Shown in pieces: positions 36,600-45,537 of a stretch of DNA of 64,000 nt (the first letter of the stretch is position 1; the number at the start of each line of letters is the position of its first letter). The translations under genes were made by a program, and so were the position numbers. A model generated the notes under the pieces. That model was given only the letters and a program-made list of their open reading frames with translations, ran no database searches and had not been told where the DNA came from. The stretch comes from an uncultured Faecalibacterium sp. (GTDB lineage Bacteria; Bacillota; Clostridia; Oscillospirales; Ruminococcaceae): contig CAKSWU010000008.1 in NCBI GenBank assembly GCA_934513205.1, positions 19,397-83,396 on the forward strand. The letters run 5' to 3'.

Positions 36600-37838
36600 T
36601 TACGATTCCTGGTCGTCTTTTTTCCGATGAGTCAGTTCTAATCCCAATCCCTCTTTGGCGGCACCCTCCAGTGCAGGCATCGGACCTGCTGCATCCATAT
36701 CACGTCCATCGCTCAAAAGCGGCGTTCCTTCGTTGGACTTCTTTGAAGCAGACGAAGGATTTCCGGTGTTCTCCCCTGTCTCCATCTTCGATCCTGTTGT
36801 ATCCAAGCTGGTCTTTTTGACGTTCTTGCGTGTAACTTTGCTCAGAGGGTTCTCCTCGATAGCGGACCGCACCTGAAATTCCTGCAGGTGCGTGTAAATT
36901 TGCGTGGTGGAAACGCTGCTGTGACCCAAAAGCTGTTTCAAGGTCAGGATATCAACATTACCAGTCTGGTACATCAACGTTGCCGCTGTATGACGCAGCT
37001 TGTGGGTCGAGAAGCCTTTCAGTCCAGCCACCTTCATGGCACCGGTTACCAGCTGCTCCACTCTTCGGTTACAGATCCGCTCCTTGCGCCGCCGTGTAAT
37101 GAATACAGCACGTTCCTGCGGGAGCAGCCCTTCCATCGTATTTCGCTTGTGAAGATAGGCTTGCAGAGCGTCCATACAAGCGTCATTCAGATAGACCATT
37201 CGCTCTTTGTGTCCTTTTCCGAACAGGCGGATCTGTCGGTTTTCCAAGTCAACATCCTCCAGATCCATCCCCACAAGTTCTGCCAGACGCATCCCGCAGT
37301 TCAGAAATAACACCACCATACAGTAATCCCGTTCCGGGAAATCGCTCTGGGTCTGAGTGCTTTCCAAAAGATCCATCGACTGTTCTGCGGTCAGATACTT
37401 TGGCAGAACCTTGTCCTGCTTTGGAGGATGAATGGCAGCTGTTGGGTCTTGTTCCAGCTTGTTGACCTGATTGACCAGATAGTCGTAAAAGCCGTGAAGG
37501 CTGGCAAGCCGCCGTGCAGTGGAAGATTTCTTGTTTCCACATTCGCTGCCAAGAAAATACAGGTATTCGTAGATGTCTTCCTTCGTTACGCTGGCCCAGA
37601 ATGCGGTATCCAGTCCTTTCGGGTCGATATCCTTCAGTTCACTGTCCTCCGGCACAAGCCCGCGGCGGCGTTTCATAAAACGGCTGAATCCGCGCAGATC
37701 ACAATAATAGCTGAACGCCGTATTTGCGCTTTTGCCCGCAATGACTTCCAAATACCGCACATAAGCCACGATATCGGCAGAAGCATCCTCGAATGGTTTG
37801 TGTTTTCCGGGATTTTTTTCATCAAGATAAATCGACAT
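36600..37838 (-). CDS. XerC/XerD-type tyrosine recombinase with C-terminal extension
   Basis: 412 residues. SAM-like N-terminal domain (about 20-125), catalytic domain with the full set R184, K208, H279, R282, H306 and nucleophile Y315. Residues about 331-412 form a polar, Ser/Gly/Lys-rich tail not found in standard Xer proteins (about 300 residues). It may resolve chromosome dimers or act on an integrative site. It lies 9 bases after radA and is probably cotranscribed. An AT-rich inverted repeat lies in the adjacent downstream gap. Confidence 0.88.
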   Translation of the reverse strand: MSIYLDEKNPGKHKPFEDASADIVAYVRYLEVIAGKSANTAFSYYCDLRGFSRFMKRRRGLVPEDSELKDIDPKGLDTAFWASVTKEDIYEYLYFLGSECGNKKSSTARRLASLHGFYDYLVNQVNKLEQDPTAAIHPPKQDKVLPKYLTAEQSMDLLESTQTQSDFPERDYCMVVLFLNCGMRLAELVGMDLEDVDLENRQIRLFGKGHKERMVYLNDACMDALQAYLHKRNTMEGLLPQERAVFITRRRKERICNRRVEQLVTGAMKVAGLKGFSTHKLRHTAATLMYQTGNVDILTLKQLLGHSSVSTTQIYTHLQEFQVRSAIEENPLSKVTRKNVKKTSLDTTGSKMETGENTGNPSSASKKSNEGTPLLSDGRDMDAAGPMPALEGAAKEGLGLELTHRKKDDQES

Positions 37839-37847
37839 ACGTTCCTC

Positions 37848-39260
37848 TTATAAACGATCTGTTTTCAGGGCGTTGATGGCCTCGCTGATATAAGCAGCGC
37901 CGATCAGCTGCATCCCCGGATAGTCCGCAGGGTCTAGATGATTCAGGCTGTGTTTTGGGATCACAGCGCGCTCAAACCCGATGCGCTCCGCCTCGTGCAG
38001 ACGTTGCTCCAGATTGGGAACGCTGCGTACTTCCCCGCCCAGACCAACTTCGCCGATCGCGATCAGTTTATCGCTGACCGGACGGTCCAGCAGCGACGAG
38101 ACCATGCTCAAGCAAACGGAAAGGTCACAGGCGGTATCCCGCAGCGCAATGCCGCCCACAATGTTTACATAGACGTCCAGATTGCCAAAAAAGTATCCTG
38201 CACGCTTTTCCAGCACGGCAATGAGCAGATTCATGCGGTTATAATCATATCCGCTGCAAGCCCGCCGGGGTGCCGGGAAATTGGTTTTGGTCGCCAAAGC
38301 CTGGATCTCACTCAGGATGGGGCGGCTGCCTTCTATGGTGCAGGCAACACAGTTTCCGGAAACCCCCAGTGGGCGTCCTTCCAGCAGCATCTGGGACGGG
38401 TTTTCGATCTCGGCAAGGCCCTGTCCTGTCATATCGAACATGCCCAGCTCGTTGGTGGAGCCATAGCGGTTCTTGGCGGCCCGCAGGATGCGGTAGGGCA
38501 GCATCTTGTCCCCTTCAAAATACAGCACCGTGTCCACGATGTGCTCCATGACCTTCGGTCCGGCAATGGCACCGTCCTTGTTCACATGTCCCACGATAAA
38601 CATGGGAATCTCCTGCTTTTTTGCCACGGCAAGCAATCGCGCCGCGCTTTCCTTCACCTGACTGACTGTTCCTGAAGAGGATGCAATATCCATGCAGCGC
38701 ATCGTCTGGATGGAGTCGATGACCACAAGATCAGGCTTTTCTTTTTCGATCAGACCGCAGATCTCGTCCACATCGTTTTCCGCCGCAAGAAAGATATTCT
38801 CCTGTGGGACTTTCAGACGTGCTGCGCGCAGCTTGACCTGCCGCACAGACTCCTCGCCGGTGATATACAGCACGCTGTGCTGACTGGAAATGGCCCCGCA
38901 AAGCTGCAGCAGCATGGTAGATTTGCCCACGCCCGGTTCACCGCTCAGCAGAACCACGCCGCCAAGTACAATGCCCCCGCCCAAGACCCGGTCCAGCTCT
39001 GAGATACCGGTCAGGATACGGCTCTTTTCTTCGGTAGTGCTGATCTCGGAAAGTCGTTTTGCCGTCAGCGTGGTAACGCCCTCCTGTCGCGCCGCCGCAG
39101 CTTGGCGGGCAGCCGGTGTCCCTGCTTTCGGGGCCTCGGCCACCACATCTTCGTTCATGGTATTCCAGCTGCCGCAGCTCGGGCAGCGCCCCATCCAACG
39201 GGGGCTTGTCTCTCCACAGTTGGAGCAGACATAGACGGTTTTCAATTTCGGCTCTTTCAT
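37848..39260 (-). CDS. radA: DNA repair protein RadA
   Basis: 470 residues. C4 zinc finger CSNCG...CPSCG at the N-terminus, Walker A GEPGVGKST (about residue 100), the RadA motif KNRYGST (about 258) and a Lon-like C-terminal domain. It drives branch migration of recombination intermediates. The ATG at 39260 has CAGGAG upstream, preferred to the reading from 39284. It has its own promoter and precedes the recombinase gene. Confidence 0.95.
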   Translation of the reverse strand: MKEPKLKTVYVCSNCGETSPRWMGRCPSCGSWNTMNEDVVAEAPKAGTPAARQAAAARQEGVTTLTAKRLSEISTTEEKSRILTGISELDRVLGGGIVLGGVVLLSGEPGVGKSTMLLQLCGAISSQHSVLYITGEESVRQVKLRAARLKVPQENIFLAAENDVDEICGLIEKEKPDLVVIDSIQTMRCMDIASSSGTVSQVKESAARLLAVAKKQEIPMFIVGHVNKDGAIAGPKVMEHIVDTVLYFEGDKMLPYRILRAAKNRYGSTNELGMFDMTGQGLAEIENPSQMLLEGRPLGVSGNCVACTIEGSRPILSEIQALATKTNFPAPRRACSGYDYNRMNLLIAVLEKRAGYFFGNLDVYVNIVGGIALRDTACDLSVCLSMVSSLLDRPVSDKLIAIGEVGLGGEVRSVPNLEQRLHEAERIGFERAVIPKHSLNHLDPADYPGMQLIGAAYISEAINALKTDRL

Positions 39261-39296
39261 GGAACGCTCCTGCAACTTTAACATAACATTTTTCTT

Positions 39297-39325
39297 ATTG
39301 TAGCATATCCGCCTCTTCCCTGCAA
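39297..39325 (-). promoter_or_regulatory. radA promoter
   Basis: Minus-strand TTGCAG (39320-39325), 17 bases, TACAAT (39297-39302), about 37 bases before the start codon. Confidence 0.75.
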
Positions 39326-39332
39326 GAAACTC

Positions 39333-40106
39333 TTATTGCAGCACCCGGCCTTCCAGACAGGCCAGCCCAACTGCAGTGCCGCACAAGGGCACAAGAAGAA
39401 CGAGTGTCAACAAATACTGTCGGAGCAGCATGGCGGCTCCTGCACGAACACCCGCCGGGGCATGTGCGGCATGAAGTACATAGGACCGGATGTTCCCACT
39501 GACACGCAGCGATACACAGCCCAGAACGCACAGAGACGCAGTGGCTGCTGCGGAAGGGAGCATCGTCAGCACTGCAAAAAAGGTGCGCATCGCCGGGCTT
39601 GTTCCGGAAAAAAGCTGGACCACCAGCAGTCCATTCCCTGTTCCATAGAGCATCGCCGCCAGAACGATAAGTGACGGCCCAAACACAGAAAAGCCAAGCA
39701 AAAGCAGAACGGTGGCTGCGACCAAAAGGGTCAGATACTCCGTTACAAAAAGCACCGCTGCAGGGTGGGTGTCAGAAACAGCGAACAGCGCCCTCCACAT
39801 CTGTAGATAATACTGTGCCCACGGGAGATGCCGGATATCACACAGAGCACAAAGCACGCCTGCAGCAGCCGTGCCCACCAAAAACGCCCCGGCAAGAAGC
39901 CAGCAATCCATCGAAGAAAGCAGATCCGATCGAGCAGTCGGAGACGCTGCGTTCCGTCCGCTGCTGACGCTTTTTTGTGCCGACAGCTCCGGGCAGGGAT
40001 CGTCTGTGATAGCGGGAGAATGGGCGCTTTGCGGCAAAAGATCGAGAGTTGCTTTCGCTGGTATCACATCCTTCGGCGCACACGGTGCTGCATCGTAGAT
40101 CCACAT
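39333..40106 (-). CDS. Membrane protein, possibly SpoIIM-like
   Basis: 257 residues. A polar N-terminal region of about 65 residues is followed by five hydrophobic segments (about 68-90, 118-137, 140-165, 172-195, 228-250). The LLAGAFLVGTAAAGVL start and segment layout recall SpoIIM-family membrane proteins, but no decisive motif is seen. It lies 21 bases after the TIGR04086-like gene and is probably cotranscribed with it. Function unassigned. Confidence 0.6.
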   Translation of the reverse strand: MWIYDAAPCAPKDVIPAKATLDLLPQSAHSPAITDDPCPELSAQKSVSSGRNAASPTARSDLLSSMDCWLLAGAFLVGTAAAGVLCALCDIRHLPWAQYYLQMWRALFAVSDTHPAAVLFVTEYLTLLVAATVLLLLGFSVFGPSLIVLAAMLYGTGNGLLVVQLFSGTSPAMRTFFAVLTMLPSAAATASLCVLGCVSLRVSGNIRSYVLHAAHAPAGVRAGAAMLLRQYLLTLVLLVPLCGTAVGLACLEGRVLQ

Positions 40107-40127
40107 TGCTCATTCCTCCTTCTGTTT

Positions 40128-40526
40128 TCAGCCGCCGGAGCGTTTTTGGGTATGGCATCGAATGCCGAGTGCTCCACCAAGACTGCCACACAGGAGCACG
40201 ACCACCGCACGCAGCAGCAGGGCATTTTCAAGGATCAGCCCGGACGGAAGGTTTGACGCGATCAACAACAGCACAAACAGCAGTCCCTGCTCTGCTCCGC
40301 AAAACAGCCCACGTTTTTTCTGCCAAAATGCTGCCAGCCAGCCGCTGCAAAAACTGCCGATCCCCAGCGATGCGGTCGCCAGTGGAACCGCCGCCATGCC
40401 AGAACAACGGCGGGACGCCATCCACTCCGCCGCAGCGAACAGGCATAGAACCGTCATCAGGACACCCGCAAGCCCAGCCAGCAGAACGACGCGGAGCCGG
40501 GCGGGGACATTTGTTCTATCAGACAT
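40128..40526 (-). CDS. TIGR04086-like (YrzE) membrane protein
   Basis: 132 residues with four hydrophobic segments (about 14-30, 45-62, 79-95 and 104-120) and a short basic C-terminus. Size, topology and position beside yajC-tgt-queA match the TIGR04086/YrzE family of unknown function. The region between it and yajC contains a strong terminator. Confidence 0.7.
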   Translation of the reverse strand: MSDRTNVPARLRVVLLAGLAGVLMTVLCLFAAAEWMASRRCSGMAAVPLATASLGIGSFCSGWLAAFWQKKRGLFCGAEQGLLFVLLLIASNLPSGLILENALLLRAVVVLLCGSLGGALGIRCHTQKRSGG

Positions 40527-40571
40527 AAAAACACGCCTCCCTGCCAGAACTCTATGCAGGGAGGCGTGTTT
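40526..40571 (-). terminator. Terminator after yajC
   Basis: 16-bp stem (40529-40544 with 40556-40571) and minus-strand T run. The TIGR04086-like gene begins only about 3 bases away, so it depends on readthrough or a promoter inside the hairpin region. Confidence 0.8.
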
Positions 40572-40595
40572 ATTATGCGTTTTGGAAAGATGGAT

Positions 40596-40913
40596 TTACT
40601 TCTTATCAGAACCGGCTTTGTCCATGTTCAGCTTTTCGACCGAAGCAATGGCGGTCTTGGAAAAACGGATCTTCACGCGGTCGGCACCGGTCTCCAGAAC
40701 GAAGCTTTCGTCCTTGATGGCAACAACACGTCCGATGATGCCGCCGATGGTGGTGACCTGATCGCCGATCTCGAGACTGCTGCGCATCGCAGCATCCTTC
40801 TTCTCCTGCTTCTTCTGGGGACGATAGATCATAAAGTACAGCAGGACCAGCATCAGGGCCAGCGTAAAGAACAGGCTGATGTAGCCTTCGGAAGTGGTGG
40901 TCAGAAATTGCAT
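40596..40913 (-). CDS. yajC: Preprotein translocase subunit YajC
   Basis: 105 residues. One membrane segment (about 12-33) followed by YRPQKKQEKK and the DQVTTIGGIIGRVV segment typical of YajC, an accessory of SecDF. ATG at 40913 has GAGGAG 10 bases upstream. A separate promoter lies between tgt and yajC. Confidence 0.92.
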   Translation of the reverse strand: MQFLTTTSEGYISLFFTLALMLVLLYFMIYRPQKKQEKKDAAMRSSLEIGDQVTTIGGIIGRVVAIKDESFVLETGADRVKIRFSKTAIASVEKLNMDKAGSDKK

Positions 40914-40947
40914 GGTGCAAAGTCTCCTCTCAAAATTCAATATGACT

Positions 40948-40976
40948 ATTATACCTTTTTAAACGACGTGTTTCAA
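40948..40976 (-). promoter_or_regulatory. yajC promoter
   Basis: Minus-strand TTGAAA (40971-40976), 17 bases, TATAAT (40948-40953), just downstream of the tgt stop. Confidence 0.82.
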
Positions 40977-40985
40977 GGCTTATTC

Positions 40986-42131
40986 TCAAATTCTGGTATC
41001 CAGAAGTTTTACATATCGGTCGTGGAAGGCCGTGAACGTGCCTGCGTCCAGTTCGTCCCGGATGCGTTCCATCAGATGATTGTAGAACCACAGGTTGTGC
41101 ATGACGGCAAGACGCATGCCCAGAAGTTCCTCTGCCTTGAACAGGTGACGGATATAGGCACGGGAATAATTCCGGCAGACCGGGCAGCCGCACAGCGGGT
41201 CAATGGGCTGTTCGTCCCGCTCATATTTTGCATTTTTGATGTTGATGATGCCGCCCCATGTGTTCAGATGTCCATGACGAGCGTTGCGGCTGGGCATAAC
41301 GCAGTCAAACAGATCTACACCGCGGGAGACCGCCTCTATGATGTTGCCGGGGGTTCCGACTCCCATCAAATAGCGGACCTTATCCTTCGGCATGTGCGGC
41401 TCCACCTGACTGATCATCTCATACATCACATCAGCGGGTTCGCCCACAGCCAGTCCGCCGATGGCATAACCGTCCAGTTCCAGTGCGGCGATCTGCTTCA
41501 TGTGCTCTACCCGCAGGTCTGCAAAGGTGCAGCCCTGATTGATGCCGAACAGCAGCTGATCCGGATTTACCGAGATCTCCTCGTGCTTCAGACGGGCCAT
41601 TTCAGCCTTGCAGCGCTTCAGCCAGCGGGTCGTGCGCTCGCAACTGGCCTTGGAATAGTCGTGCTGTGCGGGGTTCTCTACACACTCGTCAAAGGCCATG
41701 GCGATAGTGGAGCCAAGGTTTGCCTGGATCTGCATGCTTTCTTCCGGCCCCATAAAGATGCGGTGACCATCCAGATGAGAGGCAAAGGTCACACCTTCCT
41801 CCGTGATCTTGCGCAGCTTTGCAAGACTGAACACCTGAAATCCGCCGCTGTCGGTCAGGATCGGGCCGTTCCAGCGGGTAAACTTGTGCAGACCGCCCAG
41901 TTCTGCCACCAACTTGTCGCCGGGACGCAGATGCAAATGGTAGGTATTGCACAGCATGACCTGTGCACCAATATCCTTCAGGTCATGGGCAGACAGACCG
42001 CCTTTGATGGCACCGGCAGTGGCAACATTCTGGAAAGCAGGGGTCTGCACCGTGCCGTGCACGGTCCGGAACTCGCCCCGCCGGGCATCGTGTTCCTGTT
42101 TGAGCAGTTTGAAGGTAGTCAAAGAAGGCAT
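40986..42131 (-). CDS. tgt: tRNA-guanine transglycosylase
   Basis: 381 residues, full length. DSGGFQVFSL (about residue 94) holds the substrate-binding aspartate, GGLAVGEP lies near 225, and a C-terminal zinc site CGCPVC...H closes the fold. It exchanges guanine-34 for preQ1 in tRNAs with GUN anticodons. It lies 96 bases after queA, with a short hairpin (42183-42196) between them. Confidence 0.96.
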   Translation of the reverse strand: MPSLTTFKLLKQEHDARRGEFRTVHGTVQTPAFQNVATAGAIKGGLSAHDLKDIGAQVMLCNTYHLHLRPGDKLVAELGGLHKFTRWNGPILTDSGGFQVFSLAKLRKITEEGVTFASHLDGHRIFMGPEESMQIQANLGSTIAMAFDECVENPAQHDYSKASCERTTRWLKRCKAEMARLKHEEISVNPDQLLFGINQGCTFADLRVEHMKQIAALELDGYAIGGLAVGEPADVMYEMISQVEPHMPKDKVRYLMGVGTPGNIIEAVSRGVDLFDCVMPSRNARHGHLNTWGGIINIKNAKYERDEQPIDPLCGCPVCRNYSRAYIRHLFKAEELLGMRLAVMHNLWFYNHLMERIRDELDAGTFTAFHDRYVKLLDTRI

Positions 42132-42227
42132 CGTTTTGTTTCCTTTCTGTGCACGGAAAACAGCCGTGCGATCTCAATAAAAAGTCCGGATGGACTATTT
42201 TCATACAGAATCGGGCATTGTGGGATT

Positions 42228-43256
42228 TCAAAGAATCAACATCGCATCGCCAAAACTGAAAAAGCGGTAACGCTCTTTTACTGCGATCTCGTAAGCGCGC
42301 ATGGTCTTTTCGTAGCCATACAGAGCGGACACCAGCATGATCAGAGTGCTCTCCGGCAGATGGAAGTTTGTGATCAGGCCGTCAATGCAGTGGAATTTGA
42401 CGCCTGGATACAGGAAGATGGAGGTATTGCCGCTGCAGGCGCGGATCTCGCCGTATTTGGCAGCCACTGCCTCCAGAGTTCGGCAGCTGGTGGTGCCAAC
42501 GGCAATGACCCGGTGACCGGCGGCCTTTGTCTCATGGATGCGCCGGGCGGTCTCTTCGTTGATGGAATACCATTCGCTGTGCATTTTGTGGTCGGCGATT
42601 TCATCTTCCTGCACGGGGCGGAAGGTGCCCAGACCCACATGAAGTGTCACCTCGGCAATGCCGACTCCCTTTGCACGGAGCGTGTCCATCAGCTCCGGCG
42701 TGAAGTGAAGTCCGGCAGTGGGAGCAGCTGCACTGCCAAGCTCCTTGGCGTAAACCGTCTGATACTGACTCTGGTCCTCCAGCTGTTTGGTGATATAGGG
42801 CGGCAGCGGCATTTTGCCAAACTCGTCCAGTTTTTCATAAAGAGTCTCGGTGTCGTAATAAAATGTAACGTACTTGTTTCCGTCCTCCATGGTCTCGTCC
42901 ACGATGGCAGTCAGGCTGCCGTCCCCGAAGCGGACCTTTGTGCCGGGCTGCATCCGCTTGCCGGGCTTTGCCAGACACTCCCACTGGTCCCCCTTCACCT
43001 GACGCAGCAGCAGCAGCTCACATACGGCTCCCGTGGGCTGCTTGACGCCTACGATGCGGGCAGGCAGTACCTTAGAATTGTTGACTACCAGAAGGTCACC
43101 AGGTTCCAGAAAATCCGGAAGGTCGTGGAAGATCTTGTGCTGGACGCTGTCGTCTTTCTGGCTCAGGACCATCAGCCGTGCAGAGTCGCGGGGGTCCGCA
43201 GGCTCCTGCGCAATAAGCTCTTTGGGTAAATCATACCAAAAATCTTTTTTTAACAT
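42228..43256 (-). CDS. queA: S-adenosylmethionine:tRNA ribosyltransferase-isomerase
   Basis: 342 residues. Start MLKKDFWYDLPKELIAQ, GTKVRFGDG and the C-terminal HLPEST motif are typical of QueA, which adds the cyclopentene ring in queuosine synthesis. The ATG at 43256 is chosen by family pattern; an in-frame TTG at 43265 is also possible because AAAGG lies closer to it. Leader of about 70 bases contains a near-perfect palindrome but no recognisable preQ1 riboswitch. Confidence 0.94.
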   Translation of the reverse strand: MLKKDFWYDLPKELIAQEPADPRDSARLMVLSQKDDSVQHKIFHDLPDFLEPGDLLVVNNSKVLPARIVGVKQPTGAVCELLLLRQVKGDQWECLAKPGKRMQPGTKVRFGDGSLTAIVDETMEDGNKYVTFYYDTETLYEKLDEFGKMPLPPYITKQLEDQSQYQTVYAKELGSAAAPTAGLHFTPELMDTLRAKGVGIAEVTLHVGLGTFRPVQEDEIADHKMHSEWYSINEETARRIHETKAAGHRVIAVGTTSCRTLEAVAAKYGEIRACSGNTSIFLYPGVKFHCIDGLITNFHLPESTLIMLVSALYGYEKTMRAYEIAVKERYRFFSFGDAMLIL

Positions 43257-43281
43257 AGTGTGCAATTTGCCTTTCCGATGA

Positions 43282-43302
43282 TTGACACGGGTACCGTATC
43301 AA
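43282..43302. repeat. 21-bp imperfect palindrome in queA leader
   Basis: TTGACACGG, central GTA, CCGTATCAA on the plus strand: one mismatch between arms. It may be an operator or form an RNA hairpin in the queA leader. Confidence 0.6.
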
Positions 43303-43333
43303 TGATATCATAAAATCTGTATAAGCAGTATCT

Positions 43334-43362
43334 ATTATATTGCATTGCCGTCCGGTTTGCAA
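43334..43362 (-). promoter_or_regulatory. queA-tgt promoter
   Basis: Minus-strand TTGCAA (43357-43362), 17 bases, TATAAT (43334-43339), about 70 bases before queA. Confidence 0.85.
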
Positions 43363-43385
43363 GCCGTGATTGCTGCAATGATAAT
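43357..43385 (+). promoter_or_regulatory. asd promoter sharing its -35 with queA
   Basis: The same palindromic TTGCAA (43357-43362), 17 bases, GATAAT (43380-43385), about 40 bases before the asd start. Confidence 0.7.
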
Positions 43386-43425
43386 ATTTATTGACGTTGT
43401 CTTTTTTTTAGGAAAGGTGCTGGAA

Positions 43426-44508
43426 ATGGAAAAACAGTATAAAGTGGGTATCGTAGGTGCAACTGGTATGGTGGGTCAGCGCTTCGTAACGCTGCTGGAG
43501 AACCATCCCTGGTTCAAGCTGACCGTTCTGGCTGCATCCGGCCGCAGTGCCGGAAAGACCTATGAGGATGCTGTCGGCTCCCGCTGGGCCATGACCACCC
43601 CCATGCCGGAGAGTGTGAAGAACATGATGGTGGTAGATGCATCCAAGGTGGAAGAAGTTGCTTCTCAGGTGGATTTCATCTTCTGTGCTGTCAACATGCC
43701 CAAGGACGAGATCAAGGCTCTGGAAGAGGCTTATGCCAAGGCCGAGTGCCCGGTGGTGTCCAACAACAGTGCAAACCGGTTCACGCCTGATGTTCCCATG
43801 GTGGTGCCCGAGATCAACGCCGACCACATCGAGATCATCTCTGCACAGCGCAAGCGTCTGGGCACCAAGCGCGGTTTCATCGCCGTCAAGTCCAACTGCA
43901 GCCTGCAGAGCTATGTCCCCGCGCTGCATCCCCTGATGAAGGAGTTCGGTGTCAGCAAGGCACTGGTGTGCACTTATCAGGCTATTTCCGGCGCAGGCAA
44001 GACCTTTGACCGGATGCCCGAGATTGTGGACAACGTGATCCCCTACATCGGCGGCGAGGAGGAAAAGAGCGAGCGTGAACCGCTGAAGCTGTGGGGCCAC
44101 ATTGAGGGCGACCACATTGTCAACGCCGAGAAACCGGTCATCACTGCACAGTGCTTCCGCGTGCCTGTCTCGGACGGTCACACCGCAGCCGTGTTCGTGA
44201 GCTTTGAGAAGAAGCCCACCAAGGAGCAGATGCTGGAGGCTTGGGCCAACTTCCGCGGCCCCGCACAGGAGCTGGGTCTGCCCAGCGCACCCAAGCAGTT
44301 CCTGCACTATTTTACCGAGCCGGACCGTCCCCAGCCCAAGCTGGACCGCAACACCGAGAACGGCATGGCTGTGTGCATCGGCCGACTGCGGGAGGACACC
44401 CTGTTCGACTACAAATTTGCCTGCATGAGCCACAACACCCTGCGCGGTGCTGCCGGCGGCGGCGTGCTGCTGGCTGAGCTGCTGGCAGCCAAGGGCTATT
44501 TTGACTGA
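43426..44508 (+). CDS. asd: Aspartate-semialdehyde dehydrogenase
   Basis: 360 residues, the longer archaeal/fungal-like type. NADP-binding GATGMVGQRF near residue 10, catalytic C158 in KSNCSLQ and GAAGGGVLLAE at the C-terminus are visible. It reduces aspartyl phosphate to the semialdehyde for lysine, diaminopimelate, threonine and methionine. The ATG at 43426 has GGAAAGG upstream. It opens the asd-dapA-dapB run. Confidence 0.94.
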   Translation: MEKQYKVGIVGATGMVGQRFVTLLENHPWFKLTVLAASGRSAGKTYEDAVGSRWAMTTPMPESVKNMMVVDASKVEEVASQVDFIFCAVNMPKDEIKALEEAYAKAECPVVSNNSANRFTPDVPMVVPEINADHIEIISAQRKRLGTKRGFIAVKSNCSLQSYVPALHPLMKEFGVSKALVCTYQAISGAGKTFDRMPEIVDNVIPYIGGEEEKSEREPLKLWGHIEGDHIVNAEKPVITAQCFRVPVSDGHTAAVFVSFEKKPTKEQMLEAWANFRGPAQELGLPSAPKQFLHYFTEPDRPQPKLDRNTENGMAVCIGRLREDTLFDYKFACMSHNTLRGAAGGGVLLAELLAAKGYFD

Positions 44509-44548
44509 TTTTTTGCGTTTCGAACGCATGCAAAGGAGTTTTTAGTCT

Positions 44549-45442
44549 ATGAAAAATCCTGTCTTTACCGGCGCGGGTGTTGCCATTATCACCCCGATGT
44601 ACGAGGACGGAAGCATCAACTTTGACGAGCTGGGCCGTATTCTGGAGGATCAGATCGCCCGGGGCACCGATGCCATCGTCATCTGCGGCACCACCGGCGA
44701 GTGCTCTACCATGACCGATGAAGAGCAGCTGGCTACCATCAAGTACACGGTGGATACGGTCGCTCACCGCGTGCCTGTCATTGCAGGCGCAGGCTCCAAT
44801 GATACCGACCACGGCTGTGCGCTGGCTGCAAAATCCGCTGCCTGCGGTGCCGATGCTCTGCTGATGGTCACGCCCTACTACAACAAGACATCGCAGGCTG
44901 GTCTGGTGGCACACTTCACTGCTATGGCAGAAGCCGGCGGGATCCCGGTGATCCTGTACAACGTGCCTTCGCGCACAGGTCTGAACATTGCGCCCGAGAC
45001 CGCCTTGGAGCTGAGCAAGCATCCGCTGATCAATGCCATCAAGGAGGCATCCGGCAACATTTCGCAGGTCGCCAAGATCGCGCAGCTTTGCGGCGATGAG
45101 CTCAACATCTATTCCGGCAATGATGATCAGGTGGTTCCCCTGCTGTCTCTGGGCGGCAAGGGTGTCATCAGCGTGGTCTCCAACGTTGCTCCGGAACTGG
45201 TGCACAACTGCTGCAAGGCATTCTTTGACGGCGATACCGCAAAGGCCCGCCAGCTGCAGCTTGAGATGCTGCCGTTGGCGGACGCCCTGTTCTGCGAGGT
45301 GAACCCCATCCCGGTGAAGTACGCTATGAATGTTCTGGGCTGGAACGCCGGCGAGTGCCGCCTGCCTCTGGTGGACCCCAGCGATGCTCACAAAGAAATG
45401 ATCGAGAAGGCATTGCTGGCAGCAAGTCTGATCCAAGAATGA
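44549..45442 (+). CDS. dapA: 4-hydroxy-tetrahydrodipicolinate synthase
   Basis: 297 residues. GTTGECSTM (about residue 48-56), YNVPSRTG (about 137) and the Schiff-base lysine K165 in NAIKEASGN fit DapA. It condenses aspartate semialdehyde with pyruvate. AAAGGAG precedes the ATG. It lies 40 bases after asd. Confidence 0.95.
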   Translation: MKNPVFTGAGVAIITPMYEDGSINFDELGRILEDQIARGTDAIVICGTTGECSTMTDEEQLATIKYTVDTVAHRVPVIAGAGSNDTDHGCALAAKSAACGADALLMVTPYYNKTSQAGLVAHFTAMAEAGGIPVILYNVPSRTGLNIAPETALELSKHPLINAIKEASGNISQVAKIAQLCGDELNIYSGNDDQVVPLLSLGGKGVISVVSNVAPELVHNCCKAFFDGDTAKARQLQLEMLPLADALFCEVNPIPVKYAMNVLGWNAGECRLPLVDPSDAHKEMIEKALLAASLIQE

Positions 45443-45462
45443 TCTTTTGATCTGCGCAGATG

Positions 45463-45493
45463 CCCGGCGGGCCATCCCGCCCGGGCATTTTGC
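45463..45493 (+). terminator. Hairpin with T tail between dapA and dapB
   Basis: GC-rich stem of about 11 bp with one bulge, 4-base loop, then TTTT. As dapB lies 45 bases on without a clear promoter, it probably attenuates rather than ends transcription. Confidence 0.6.
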
Positions 45494-45537
45494 CGTATTC
45501 CACGCGTTTTGAACGCAGCATGAAAGGACGATAAACT

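Noticed and set aside
40554..43229. An 891-residue plus-strand frame opposite yajC, tgt and queA
   Set aside because: It mirrors three certain minus-strand genes and their promoters; no domain is recognisable.
43257..43330. A preQ1 riboswitch before queA-tgt
   Set aside because: The leader does not show the expected C-rich loop and A-rich tail of preQ1 aptamers; only a palindrome is present.
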